IMG/VR virus record: IMGVR_UViG_3300014932_000278
Location: 1-47,361 of that record
Direction: 5' to 3' (one strand)
Length of the DNA: 47,361 bases
Source of the DNA: a virus
Under the pieces are notes generated by a model. The model had not been told where the DNA came from and did no database searches. It saw only the letters and a program-made list of their open reading frames with translations. Made by a program: the position numbers and the translations under genes. This document shows, in pieces, positions 1-7,449 of the stretch (position 1 is the first letter of the stretch; each line of letters begins with the position of its first letter).

Positions 1-112
1 AAAGTCGTCAATCACATTCGATGTATCGCTTACCCTTACATCTATCCTTTGGGGGATATTCTATTTCTCATTTCACATTTAACGCAGATTAATAACAATT
101 AAAAAGAAACTT

Positions 113-1210
113 ATGGAAACGACACAAGTAGCAACACAAAGTACAGGCTTATCACAATTGAGCCAAAAAGTAAGAGGTTTTAATGACAACCTTTCAAAGT
201 ACGAAAATACCGTAGCATCATTGCTAGGTGAAAAATACGGAATGTCCGCAAAGGAGTTTACCGTCTCAGTAATGAACGCTGTAAAGAAACAGCCTAAACT
301 TTTGGACTGCGACCCAAAGACTTTATTCGGGGCAATCCTGTTAAGTGCGGAACTGGGTCTAAAGCCAAACACACCTGAGGGGTTTGCGTACATCATTCCT
401 TATGGCAAAGAGGCTCAATTTCAGATAGGCTACAAGGGTCTTATTGAGATTGCCTACCGTTCACCAATGGTTAAAGCCATTAAGGGCATTACGGTGTATG
501 AAAATGAGTTTTATCAGGAGCATGAAGATAATACTTATAGCCACATCGCTTATACCGGCATGGACTTGAATATCATGCAACTGAAACAAGCCCGTGAAAA
601 CTTTTTGCGCAAAACCATGAAGATGGATGAAAGCGAAATACAAAAGAACATGACCGCCTACGGTGAAAAACTGAAAAACGGGAAAGGTGAGTACGTACTT
701 GCCTATGCAGTTTGCTATGTTGAAGGGCTTGAATTACCAATATGGACAAGTGTAACCCGTGACGTACTCGATAAAATACAGAAACTAAGTAAGTCAAACG
801 GATCATTTTCCCCTTACAATAATGGTACGGACGTTCACAACAGTATGCAGTTTAAGGCGGCTATCAAAAAGCTATTCAAATTCCTGCCAAAACAAGCCTT
901 ACAGGAAGTCGCTAAGGCAATTGATGTAGATGATAAAATGATGGCAGGGAGCGTAGCTGTAATGACGGAGGATGGAGTTGTAGAAATCATCGAGGACGTA
1001 ACAGACGACCAGCGGGAAACTATCGAGCGTCTGTTTATGAATTGCACCTATGACGATAAGCAAATGAGCATTATTAAGTTCAAAATCAACAATGGCATGA
1101 CCAAAGGAGAGGCGGACGAAGTAATATCAAACCTCCGCATGAATCAGGGCGACACTCCGAATCAAAACGCTACGGACGCAAAGAATAATGTAGCTAAGGC
1201 AATCAACTAA
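113..1210 (+). CDS. recT: RecT-family single-strand annealing protein
   Basis: 365 aa. The protein would anneal complementary single strands during phage recombination and replication. The RecT core is recognisable between about residues 55 and 130: a KTLFGAILLSAELGLKPN segment followed by YIIPYGKEAQFQIGYKGL and then IEIAYRS. Length is somewhat above the usual 270-330 aa because of a polar C-terminal tail rich in N and D. The ATG follows an A-rich stretch (aaaaagaaactt), typical of Bacteroidota starts. The next gene is an SSB-like protein, the usual recombination partner. The matching 5'-3' exonuclease is not visible and may lie left of the window. Family assignment is confident from motif reading; activity is inferred. 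Confidence 0.92.
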   Translation: METTQVATQSTGLSQLSQKVRGFNDNLSKYENTVASLLGEKYGMSAKEFTVSVMNAVKKQPKLLDCDPKTLFGAILLSAELGLKPNTPEGFAYIIPYGKEAQFQIGYKGLIEIAYRSPMVKAIKGITVYENEFYQEHEDNTYSHIAYTGMDLNIMQLKQARENFLRKTMKMDESEIQKNMTAYGEKLKNGKGEYVLAYAVCYVEGLELPIWTSVTRDVLDKIQKLSKSNGSFSPYNNGTDVHNSMQFKAAIKKLFKFLPKQALQEVAKAIDVDDKMMAGSVAVMTEDGVVEIIEDVTDDQRETIERLFMNCTYDDKQMSIIKFKINNGMTKGEADEVISNLRMNQGDTPNQNATDAKNNVAKAIN

Positions 1211-1231
1211 TCTCACCTCAAAACCAAAACA

Positions 1232-1534
1232 ATGATTAACATTTCAATTGACCTTTCAAAGATTGACAAGACCAGAATTAAAGAGGGTAAGAACGGAGCA
1301 AAGTATTTCAACCTGACCGTTGATGAAAAGCGGGAACCTGACCAATTCGGGAATACGCATACGGTTTATCAGACACCGACAAAAGAAGAACGGGAAGCCA
1401 AAAAAGATAAGGTATACTTAGGCAGCGGAAAGGAGTTTAAGTTTAATAACAGCACTCCAACACAACCCGCACCGAGCTACAACACCCCTGCAAGTTCTCA
1501 ACCCGAAACTATTGATGACGGGATGCCATTTTAA
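1232..1534 (+). CDS. SSB-like single-stranded DNA-binding protein
   Basis: 100 aa. It starts 21 bases after recT. The N-terminal half (about residues 1-60) has the alternating beta pattern of a small OB-like fold. The C-terminal third is a low-complexity linker of N, T, P, S and Q, ending in the acidic tip DDGMPF. That tip closely resembles the SSB tail (DDDIPF) which recruits other replication and repair proteins, and is the strongest evidence here. The body is shorter than E. coli SSB and its fold is inferred. It probably acts with RecT and the replisome genes downstream. Confidence 0.72.
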   Translation: MINISIDLSKIDKTRIKEGKNGAKYFNLTVDEKREPDQFGNTHTVYQTPTKEEREAKKDKVYLGSGKEFKFNNSTPTQPAPSYNTPASSQPETIDDGMPF

Positions 1535-1569
1535 CCTAACCCCAATTTTTAACATAAAAAGGAAAGAGT

Positions 1570-1614
1570 ATGAATACCATAACAGACATTCTATTTGAAG
1601 AAGGAAACGGATAA
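1570..1614 (+). CDS. possible 14-aa micro-ORF
   Basis: An ATG preceded by a good purine-rich site (aaaaggaaagagt) opens MNTITDILFEEGNG and then stops. It sits between the SSB-like gene and the HNH gene in an otherwise empty spacer of about 140 bases. The ribosome-binding site is better than that of most neighbours, but a frame this short can arise by chance. It may instead be the decayed start of a longer gene. Confidence 0.25.
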   Translation: MNTITDILFEEGNG

Positions 1615-1672
1615 AAACTTTCGTTTTGTGTGTAACCTATAAACCCCATCATTTAAACTTAAAAACGAGATT

Positions 1673-2008
1673 ATGCCTTGTGACTACAAAATATATCCTA
1701 AGAATTGGAAAACAGAAATAGTACCTGCGATACTAAAAAGGGCGGGAGAAATAAAAGGGTGCGGGGTTATTTTGGTAGAAGCTAAATGCGAGTTCTGCGA
1801 TATAGAAAATCACTCCCTTACTAATAATAACAAAAGGGTTGTATTGACTATCGCCCACCTTGACCATGACGCAACAAATCACAATGTTAGTTACGACCGA
1901 CTGAAAGCCCTTTGCCAAAAATGCCACAACAACTACGACAAGGATAACAGGGCTAAAAACAGAGCAAGTAAGTTGAAAGTCAAAAAAGGATTGCAGGAAC
2001 TATTTTAA
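1673..2008 (+). CDS. HNH endonuclease-like protein
   Basis: 111 aa. A Cys pair (CEFC, about residues 39-42) and a second pair (CQKCH, about 83-87) frame an AHLDHD segment, giving the zinc-stabilised beta-beta-alpha metal fold of HNH nucleases. His residues of AHLDHD and CQKCHNN are candidate catalytic and metal ligands. Compact phage HNH proteins of this type act in packaging or as free-standing homing nucleases; its early-region position does not decide which. The C terminus is basic and ends LQELF, which resembles a clamp-binding tail. Confidence 0.8.
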   Translation: MPCDYKIYPKNWKTEIVPAILKRAGEIKGCGVILVEAKCEFCDIENHSLTNNNKRVVLTIAHLDHDATNHNVSYDRLKALCQKCHNNYDKDNRAKNRASKLKVKKGLQELF

Positions 2009-2018
2009 ATCTACTACA

Positions 2019-2351
2019 ATGCAAAAGAAATCATTTATCCCGCCAGCATCGAGTTTAGAAGCCTTTAAAGGAATCAAAGAGCGCAAAGTGAGGGTAACAC
2101 ATGCTACCATAATCGAACAGGCTCTAAGGCGGTTCAAAAAGGGCAACTACGTTCAAATAGCGGGGTTCTGTGGATTGACACCTTCGCAAGTTGAAAAGAG
2201 ATTATCCGAAATGGAGGCTAAAGGAATTATCCGAAAGTCGGGAACGAGAACCCAAACATCATTAACTGACAAGGGCGAAGTTTACGAGATAGTCGAATCC
2301 CCCGTCGAAACCCCAACCATCACAAAACAACAAACACTTTTTGCAGCATAA
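2019..2351 (+). CDS. winged-helix DNA-binding protein
   Basis: 110 aa, 10 bases after the HNH gene. Residues about 28-90 read as a winged helix: a helical TIIEQALRRF segment, a recognition-helix candidate LTPSQVEKRLSEMEAKGII, then a short wing (RKSGTRTQTSLT). This resembles small phage proteins that judge whether a gene or nucleotide unit is homologous or act as regulators, but no specific family was recognised. The C terminus, after a proline-rich linker, is KQQTLFAA, a near match to the bacterial clamp-binding consensus (Q-x-x-L-F). Role unknown. Confidence 0.6.
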   Translation: MQKKSFIPPASSLEAFKGIKERKVRVTHATIIEQALRRFKKGNYVQIAGFCGLTPSQVEKRLSEMEAKGIIRKSGTRTQTSLTDKGEVYEIVESPVETPTITKQQTLFAA

Positions 2352-2390
2352 CAACCACCTAACCACCCGAAAGGGATAAAAAATAAAAGG

Positions 2391-2723
2391 ATGAAAAACA
2401 TAGAAATACAAGGCAATTGCGGGATAAAGTGCGACAACCCAAAATGTGGTTATGTTAACAGAGAAACACCAGATGAAAATATAGCCGATTGGCTTGGCGT
2501 TCCTTGTCCCGATTGTGGTGAAAACCTTTTAACGCAAGAGGATTTAGATAGTTCAATAGCATTGCGGAAATCTATTGATTTTATCAACTCTTTAAGTCCT
2601 GAGCAATTAGAGGCACTCACGCAAACGATGGGTATTGACCCGAAAGATTGGGAAAACATCAGCAACGAAGCTACGGTTGATGTTCACAACGGAATAAAGT
2701 TTGAATTTAAAGAAAAAGCATAA
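2391..2723 (+). CDS. zinc-ribbon hypothetical protein
   Basis: 110 aa. The N terminus carries CDNPKCGY (about residues 14-21) and CPDCGENL (about 39-46), two CxxC-type knuckles consistent with a zinc ribbon. The remainder is acidic and helical, with an SLSPEQLEALTQTMG segment. No family recognised. It lies between a winged-helix gene and a DNA methylase in what looks like one early operon. Confidence 0.6.
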   Translation: MKNIEIQGNCGIKCDNPKCGYVNRETPDENIADWLGVPCPDCGENLLTQEDLDSSIALRKSIDFINSLSPEQLEALTQTMGIDPKDWENISNEATVDVHNGIKFEFKEKA

Positions 2724-2763
2724 CCAACCCACCCACGGATAATTAAAAGTAAAAATTAAAGGT

Positions 2764-3465
2764 ATGGAATACCCGAAATCAGAAGTTTACCTGCAAGACT
2801 GCATGGAAGGAATGAAGCGATACCCCGACAAGTATTTCGACTTGGCTATTGTTGACCCGCCTTATGGAATAAAGCAGGACGGCAAAAGCAACCATTCTAG
2901 AAAAGGAAAAGCAAAAGCCACCCAATATGCCGCTAAAGAATGGGATAGATATAAGCCTGACAGCAGCTACTTTAAGGAGCTGTTTAGGGTTTCTAAAAAT
3001 CAAATCATTTGGGGTGGCAATTACTTTGTTGAACATTTGCCAAGCTCAATGTGTTGGATATTTTGGGATAAACAGATAGGCGCTTCTTTTAGTGATGGAG
3101 AATTTGCATTTACTAGTTTTAACACAAGGGCAAGAAAATTTATATATACATGGAATGGGTTTAGGCAGGGAGAAAACTGCCAAAGTATCGAACCGAGAAT
3201 ACACCCCACACAAAAGCCAGTAGCCCTATATAAATGGCTTTTAGAGAACTACGCCACAACAGGCAATAAAATCCTCGACACTCACATGGGTTCTCAATCA
3301 TCCCGCATAGCAGCCTATAAAATGGGTTTTAATTACACGGGTTTTGAACTTGATGCAGATTACTTCAAAGCAGGCTGTCAACGGTTTGAACTGGAGATAC
3401 AGAAACAGGAATTGTTTACACCGAAACAAATTAACCCATTGAACGGAGATTTATTCGCTGCATAA
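2764..3465 (+). CDS. DNA N6-adenine or N4-cytosine methyltransferase
   Basis: 233 aa. Motif order is that of a beta-class amino methylase: the catalytic DPPYG (residues 31-35) comes first, then HPTQKP (147-152), then the SAM-binding motif LDTHMGS (171-177) and GFELDADY (193-200). The SAM motif is a variant of the usual D-P-F-x-G-S-G. No restriction enzyme is adjacent, so it looks like an orphan phage methylase that protects DNA or marks it during replication. The C-terminal tail contains QKQELF and ends NGDLFAA, similar to sliding-clamp-binding peptides. Confidence 0.9.
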   Translation: MEYPKSEVYLQDCMEGMKRYPDKYFDLAIVDPPYGIKQDGKSNHSRKGKAKATQYAAKEWDRYKPDSSYFKELFRVSKNQIIWGGNYFVEHLPSSMCWIFWDKQIGASFSDGEFAFTSFNTRARKFIYTWNGFRQGENCQSIEPRIHPTQKPVALYKWLLENYATTGNKILDTHMGSQSSRIAAYKMGFNYTGFELDADYFKAGCQRFELEIQKQELFTPKQINPLNGDLFAA

Positions 3466-3470
3466 CAAAA

Positions 3471-3536
3471 AGCCGACTCGGACGGGAATCCAAAATCGGC
3501 TAAATATCATCTGTTTGACTTTCACGGTGAACAGAT
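3471..3536 (+). repeat. two-hairpin intergenic element, copy A
   Basis: Between the methylase stop and the next start lie two stems: AGCCGA (3471-3476) with TCGGCT (3496-3501), and ATCTGTT (3509-3515) with AACAGAT (3530-3536). A related arrangement recurs at 3783-3838, also just before a translated segment, with the shared order AGCCGA...GCTAA...ATCTGTT. No U-tract follows, so it is not a standard terminator. It may be a leader or mRNA-processing element. Confidence 0.45.
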
Positions 3537-3550
3537 AAAAAACTAAAACT

Positions 3551-3769
3551 ATGCTACTATTCAATATTCCAGTAAAGGAAAAGAGTTACCCCGAATCAAT
3601 ACCATTTAGCGACATGGGCTTTTACGCTCTTGCTGCATGGCATGACTTCTATCGCAGGATGGGTAAAACGGAACGCTGCATTGAAATACAGGGTTGGGTA
3701 AAGAAGTTGCCAGTCCTGCATAGAATCGAAATTAAGAAGCTGAATTATTATCAGGAAGTAAAGGAGTAG
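3551..3769 (+). CDS. hypothetical protein
   Basis: 72 aa, basic and aromatic-rich, with no recognised motif. It contains FYALAAWHDFYRRMGKTE and a lysine-rich C terminus. An A-rich leader (aaaaaactaaaact) precedes the ATG. It is bracketed by the two copies of the two-hairpin element, suggesting it is a discrete inserted unit. Function not inferred. Confidence 0.6.
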   Translation: MLLFNIPVKEKSYPESIPFSDMGFYALAAWHDFYRRMGKTERCIEIQGWVKKLPVLHRIEIKKLNYYQEVKE

Positions 3770-3782
3770 AGTAAAAAAATAA

Positions 3783-3838
3783 AGCCGACCCTGCAAGGTC
3801 AGCTAAGAATATCTGTTAGGTTTTTCATGGCAATAACA
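3783..3838 (+). repeat. two-hairpin intergenic element, copy B
   Basis: AGCCGACC (3783-3790) pairs with GGTCAGCT (3797-3804) with one mismatch around the loop CTGCAA, followed by TGTTA (3814-3818) with TAACA (3834-3838). The order of motifs matches copy A at 3471-3536, although the loop sequences differ. That pattern suggests conserved structure rather than conserved sequence. Confidence 0.4.
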
Positions 3839-3902
3839 AATACAATAGTATGCATACAAACGACATGCCAAAGTATAGGCATAAAAATATAGTTAACATT
3901 TT

Positions 3903-3934
3903 TTTGAGATTACGGATAGTTTTTCTTAACTTTA
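3903..3934 (+). promoter_or_regulatory. Bacteroidota-type promoter for the GIY-YIG/replication operon
   Basis: TTTG (3903-3906), a 20-base spacer and TAACTTTA (3927-3934) fit the Bacteroidota -33/-7 consensus. Transcription would start near 3939-3942, exactly at the first arm of the interleaved RNA structure that fills the leader. Confidence 0.7.
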
Positions 3935-3938
3935 CGTC

Positions 3939-4100
3939 GCAACGTAACCGTATATCTCATGGGATTTTTCAATCCATATTATTACTATTTAACGATAGAA
4001 GCAGGCACGGGTTTAGTCCCAGAGAGGTTACGTTGCAGTTTCCCCTTGTTGCCTGCTTCGCCATTTTTATTCCTTTCCGTAACCTCAAAACTGCAACAAT
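3939..4100 (+). ncRNA. structured 5' leader with interleaved and alternative helices
   Basis: Three long perfect complementary pairs were read. A: GCAACGTAACC (3939-3949) with GGTTACGTTGC (4026-4036). B: GAAGCAGGCA (3998-4007) with TGCCTGCTTC (4050-4059), interleaved with A, so A plus B form a pseudoknot. C: GTTGCAGTTT (4032-4041) with AAACTGCAAC (4088-4097), which shares bases 4032-4036 with A and ends 3 bases before the ATG at 4101. A and C exclude each other, and C would cover the start region. A smaller hairpin lies at 3959-3977. The layout is that of a translational switch. The ligand or trigger is unknown, and no known riboswitch class was recognised. Confidence 0.6.
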
Positions 4101-4481
4101 ATGGAATCAGTAACAATCAAAAACCATCCAGCTCAGGAGTTTGTATTTATAGAAAATGAATGGAAATCGCCTGATGATTTAGGGAATAGTTGCGCTAACC
4201 CTCCAAGTGTACCCGGGGTATATTTTATAGCGACTGGCAAATACAACCCCCAAGATGGTAAAGCATACTGGCATATATTATATGTAGGTAGTTCAAAAAA
4301 CCTTCGTAAAAGATATAATACTCACGAAGTTTTATCAGAAATAAGAACTACGTGTTTGCGCAAAGGAATTAAACCTTATTTCTGGTTTCGGCCGGAATCT
4401 AATTTTCTTAAAAGGGAAATTGAGTTAATAAAAGACATATTACCTCCTTATAACACACAACATAAAAAACAAACCCTATAA
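4101..4481 (+). CDS. GIY-YIG endonuclease-domain protein
   Basis: 126 aa. The GIY half reads as PGVYFIA (about residues 38-44) and the YIG half as LYVGSS (60-65), followed by the conserved Arg in KNLRKRYNTHE. A C-terminal KREIELIKDILPPYN segment fits the end of the domain. It is a single-domain nuclease, probably free-standing and mobile. The ATG at 4101 is preferred because it follows the structured leader and ends 2 bases before the replication initiator gene. Expression may be controlled by that leader. Confidence 0.8.
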   Translation: MESVTIKNHPAQEFVFIENEWKSPDDLGNSCANPPSVPGVYFIATGKYNPQDGKAYWHILYVGSSKNLRKRYNTHEVLSEIRTTCLRKGIKPYFWFRPESNFLKREIELIKDILPPYNTQHKKQTL

Positions 4482-4483
4482 TT

Positions 4484-5182
4484 ATGGCACTTACTCAATA
4501 CGAGTTATCACGTAGTTTTTGGGACTTCGCTTTTGAGAATCCCGACTTAGTAAAACCAACGCATATATCTATTTTCTTTTTTGCTATCGAGCATTGTAAC
4601 AGGCTCGGATGGAAGGATAAATTCGGGCTACCTACGTCTATGGTTATTGAGGCAATAGGTATTAATTCTTACAATACTTTCAGACCACATTTTGACAATT
4701 TAGTAAAATGGGGATTTATAAAAGTTATAGAATCTTCTAAAAATCAGTACTCAAGTAATATAGTTGCCCTATCAACCGGGGTGTCAAAATCTAACAAAGC
4801 ACTTGATAAAGCACTGATAAAGCACTCATCAAAGCACTTGCAAAGCACTTGTGAAAGCATCGGTAGTATAGATAAACCAATAACAATAAACAAAGAACCA
4901 ATTTATACACCCGAACAAACAGAAAGGTTTTCCTTTTTCAATTTATGGATAATGGCAAATGCTAAAAGGGTATCGGAAATGAAGGAGCCTTTTACTATCG
5001 ATCAGTTTATAAAATTGAAAGAGGATTTTACAAATGAGCAAATACAGGATTACCTAACAAGGATGCATAATCACTCTAAGTTAAAAAATAACATCAGCGC
5101 ATACTTAACTTTTAGAAAGTGGACCGCTAAAGACGGAGTTAATAAACCCGCATCACAACCGAAAAAATCAGTAGTAATATGA
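4484..5182 (+). CDS. winged-helix replication initiator-like protein
   Basis: 232 aa. The N terminus (about 1-85) begins with MALTQYELSRSFWDFAFENP and a helix-turn-helix-like segment around GLPTSMVIEAIGINSYNTFRPHF, as in phage replisome organisers. A C-terminal helical block (about 140-215) could be a DnaD-like or helicase-loading region. Its stop overlaps the ATG of the primase-helicase (ATGA at 5179-5182), which implies coupled translation. Six iteron-like repeats sit inside its coding region at 4796-4860, as in lambda O. The initiator role is inferred from position and iterons. Confidence 0.7.
   Translation: MALTQYELSRSFWDFAFENPDLVKPTHISIFFFAIEHCNRLGWKDKFGLPTSMVIEAIGINSYNTFRPHFDNLVKWGFIKVIESSKNQYSSNIVALSTGVSKSNKALDKALIKHSSKHLQSTCESIGSIDKPITINKEPIYTPEQTERFSFFNLWIMANAKRVSEMKEPFTIDQFIKLKEDFTNEQIQDYLTRMHNHSKLKNNISAYLTFRKWTAKDGVNKPASQPKKSVVI
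4796..4860 (+). repeat. six iteron-like repeats, candidate replication origin
   Basis: AAAGCACT begins at 4796, 4808, 4819, 4831 and 4842, with a diverged sixth copy (AAAGCAT) at 4854. Steps are 12, 11, 12, 11 and 12 bases, close to one helical turn. Because the step is not a multiple of three, the copies fall in different codon frames, so the repeat is kept at DNA level rather than by the protein. An A+T-rich stretch follows (4861-4920). The layout matches origins located inside initiator genes. Confidence 0.7.
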
Positions 5183-7044
5183 TTTCTCAATATTCCATAG
5201 AACAAGTAAAGGCGGCTGCGAATGTGGTTGAGGTGGTAGGCCGATACGTTACCTTAAAAAAGGACGGGGTAAATGTGGTTGGCTTATGTCCGTTCCACAA
5301 TGAAAAATCCCCATCCTTTAAAGTGTCGGCAACTAAAAATATTTACAAATGTTTCGGCTGCGGCAAATCAGGTGACAGTATAGATTTTATTCAGCAGAAC
5401 CAAAATAAGAACTACATAGAGGCAATTACAATTATTGCAGGTTTTTATAACATAACACTTGAAGAAGAAGTAACGACAGTTGCCAGGGTATTTACAAAGC
5501 CAGTTTTTAAACCCGGGGACATAGGTACAAAGTTTCTGAATTGGTTTGCCAATAGGGGTATAAGCCCCAATACGCTGAATGAGTTAAAAGTTACTCAGGT
5601 TATGGAGTGGATGCCAAAAGCTAAGGCGGAAACGGAAACTATTTGCTTTAACTATTTCAGAAATGACGAATTAGTAAACGTAAAGTACCGGGCGGATAAT
5701 AAGGATTTCAAACTTTCCAAAGATGCCGAATTGGTCTTTTACAACATCGACAGCATCAAGGATAAGGATTATGTCGTGATTACGGAGGGAGAAATTGATT
5801 GCTTATCGGTGTATCAATCAGGGATTAAATCGGTTATTTCCGTACCAAATGGAGCTGCAAAGGGCAATCAGAAGCTAGATTATCTAAATAATTGTTGGGA
5901 TGCGTTTGAAAATGTGAAAAATATTGTCCTAATGGTGGATAATGACGAACCGGGGATGATGCTCCGGGAGGAACTAGGTAGGCGATTTGGTTTTGACCGA
6001 TGCTTAAAGGTTGAATACCCGGAAGATTGTAAGGACGCAAACGATATATTAGTAAAATTTGGGGCGGTAGTACTGCTGGATACTATCAAAAACGCAGTAG
6101 AATTTCCGATAGAGGGTATTCACTCCATGACGGAAATGTACGAAGATGTTAAAAACTACTACGATAACGGATACCCGAGGGGAATAAAAGTAGGGATACC
6201 AAACTTTGACGACCATCTTTCGTTTATGCTCGGGCAGTTTACGACAGTTACGGGAATCCCCGGAAGTGGTAAAAGTGAATTTATTGATTACCTGATGACT
6301 GAGGCAGGTAAAAATCATGGGTGGTCCTTTGCGGTATGTTCTTTTGAAAATCAACCATCGAGCTTGCATGTTACTAAGATAATGGAAAAGTATGTAGGTA
6401 AATCATTCAAAAAGACATTTGACGATAAGGACCGTATTTCCCGGGTGGAGTTTGACGACGCAGTAAATTTCGTAAACGATCATTTTTACTTTATCAATAT
6501 CAACAAGGTTGAGGCAACACTTGACGGGATATTACAGAAGACAAAAGAATTAGTATTGCGTAAAGGGGTAAAGGCTCTATTACTGGACCCGTGGAACTAC
6601 GTAGAGCATAAAAGCCAAAAAGGACAGACGGAAACGCAGTATGTAAGTGAATGTCTTACAAAAATAAAGGCATTTGCATTAACGCATCAGGTCCACATAT
6701 TTTTAGTGGCTCACCCTTTAAAGATGCCAAAGGTTGCAGGGAAATACGAAGTACCTACACTTTACAATATATCCGGCAGCGCACACTTTTTCAATAAAAC
6801 AGACAACGGGATAACGGTCTACCGGGATTATGAGTTAAAAACGGTTGATGTTCACATTCAGAAGGTCCGTTATAGTTGGCTCGGGACCGTGGGTTATGTT
6901 TCCTTTACTTACGACCTAGAGAGAAGACAATACAGACCGGTTGGCGAAATGAAAGATTTGACTGTACCCGATAATCCAATGACCGGGATAAAACCAAACT
7001 ACGCAATAAGTTCACAGGAAAGAAAAGACACGCTACCATTCTAA
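5179..7044 (+). CDS. fused DNA primase-helicase (T7 gp4-like)
   Basis: 621 aa. A CHC2-type zinc finger lies at C37, H40, C58 and C61 (CPFH...CFGC). A Toprim domain follows, with EGEID (202-206) and DNDEPG (253-258). The helicase half has Walker A GIPGSGKS (358-365), Walker B LLLDPWN (466-472) and a later LVAHP segment typical of DnaB-type helicases. One polypeptide would therefore synthesise primers and unwind DNA at the fork. The start overlaps the initiator stop by 4 bases. Confidence 0.95.
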   Translation: MISQYSIEQVKAAANVVEVVGRYVTLKKDGVNVVGLCPFHNEKSPSFKVSATKNIYKCFGCGKSGDSIDFIQQNQNKNYIEAITIIAGFYNITLEEEVTTVARVFTKPVFKPGDIGTKFLNWFANRGISPNTLNELKVTQVMEWMPKAKAETETICFNYFRNDELVNVKYRADNKDFKLSKDAELVFYNIDSIKDKDYVVITEGEIDCLSVYQSGIKSVISVPNGAAKGNQKLDYLNNCWDAFENVKNIVLMVDNDEPGMMLREELGRRFGFDRCLKVEYPEDCKDANDILVKFGAVVLLDTIKNAVEFPIEGIHSMTEMYEDVKNYYDNGYPRGIKVGIPNFDDHLSFMLGQFTTVTGIPGSGKSEFIDYLMTEAGKNHGWSFAVCSFENQPSSLHVTKIMEKYVGKSFKKTFDDKDRISRVEFDDAVNFVNDHFYFININKVEATLDGILQKTKELVLRKGVKALLLDPWNYVEHKSQKGQTETQYVSECLTKIKAFALTHQVHIFLVAHPLKMPKVAGKYEVPTLYNISGSAHFFNKTDNGITVYRDYELKTVDVHIQKVRYSWLGTVGYVSFTYDLERRQYRPVGEMKDLTVPDNPMTGIKPNYAISSQERKDTLPF

Positions 7045-7105
7045 ACCCCCTCCCGTAAACTATGGGTAAATAAGAAAATTGCATAACAGTTAAAACAAAA
7101 AAATT

Positions 7106-7414
7106 ATGAGAATTTACATTTCAGGACAAATCACAGGATTAGAAATCAAGACAGCCGAAACCTATTTTGAAATGGTTGAGCAAGAGTTAACCAAAGCGGG
7201 ACACATAGCATTGAACCCGATGAAGTTAGTGCCGTATCACCCCGACCATACATGGCATCATTACATGGCTGAGGATTTGAAAGCCTTGTTGTATTGCGAT
7301 GCAATCTTTATGCTCGAAAACTGGACAAATAGTAAAGGTGCAAAGATTGAACATGATGTTGCTAAAGGTCTTGGGTTGCCTATATACTATTCCAAAAATC
7401 ACAACTTTTTTTAA
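7106..7414 (+). CDS. DUF4406 / nucleoside deoxyribosyltransferase-like protein
   Basis: 102 aa. The N-terminal strand MRIYISGQITG, the central MAEDLKALLYCDAIFMLENW and the S-K-G-A-K-I-E-H segment are typical of DUF4406 phage proteins, which share the fold of nucleoside 2-deoxyribosyltransferases. The Glu in KIEH corresponds to the catalytic region in the wider fold. It might act in nucleotide salvage or modification, but substrate and activity are unknown. Confidence 0.8.
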   Translation: MRIYISGQITGLEIKTAETYFEMVEQELTKAGHIALNPMKLVPYHPDHTWHHYMAEDLKALLYCDAIFMLENWTNSKGAKIEHDVAKGLGLPIYYSKNHNFF

Positions 7415-7449
7415 TTGCATAACCTCAACGTAACTAAAAGAGAAAGAGT

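Noticed and set aside
1-112. Promoter ahead of recT
   Set aside because: TTTG at 48-51 and CACATTTA at 74-81 are 22 bases apart and the -7 box lacks its first T, so the match is too weak to list; the operon may start left of the window.
3850-4113. Plus-strand frame of 87 codons upstream of the GIY-YIG gene
   Set aside because: It runs across the promoter at 3903-3934 and the structured leader and has no protein-like features. The paired repeats explain the sequence better.
3959-4159. 66-codon frame inside the leader, overlapping the GIY-YIG start
   Set aside because: It could be an upstream ORF, but its sequence is dominated by the complementary arms and shows no recognisable domain. Kept only as a possibility within the leader.
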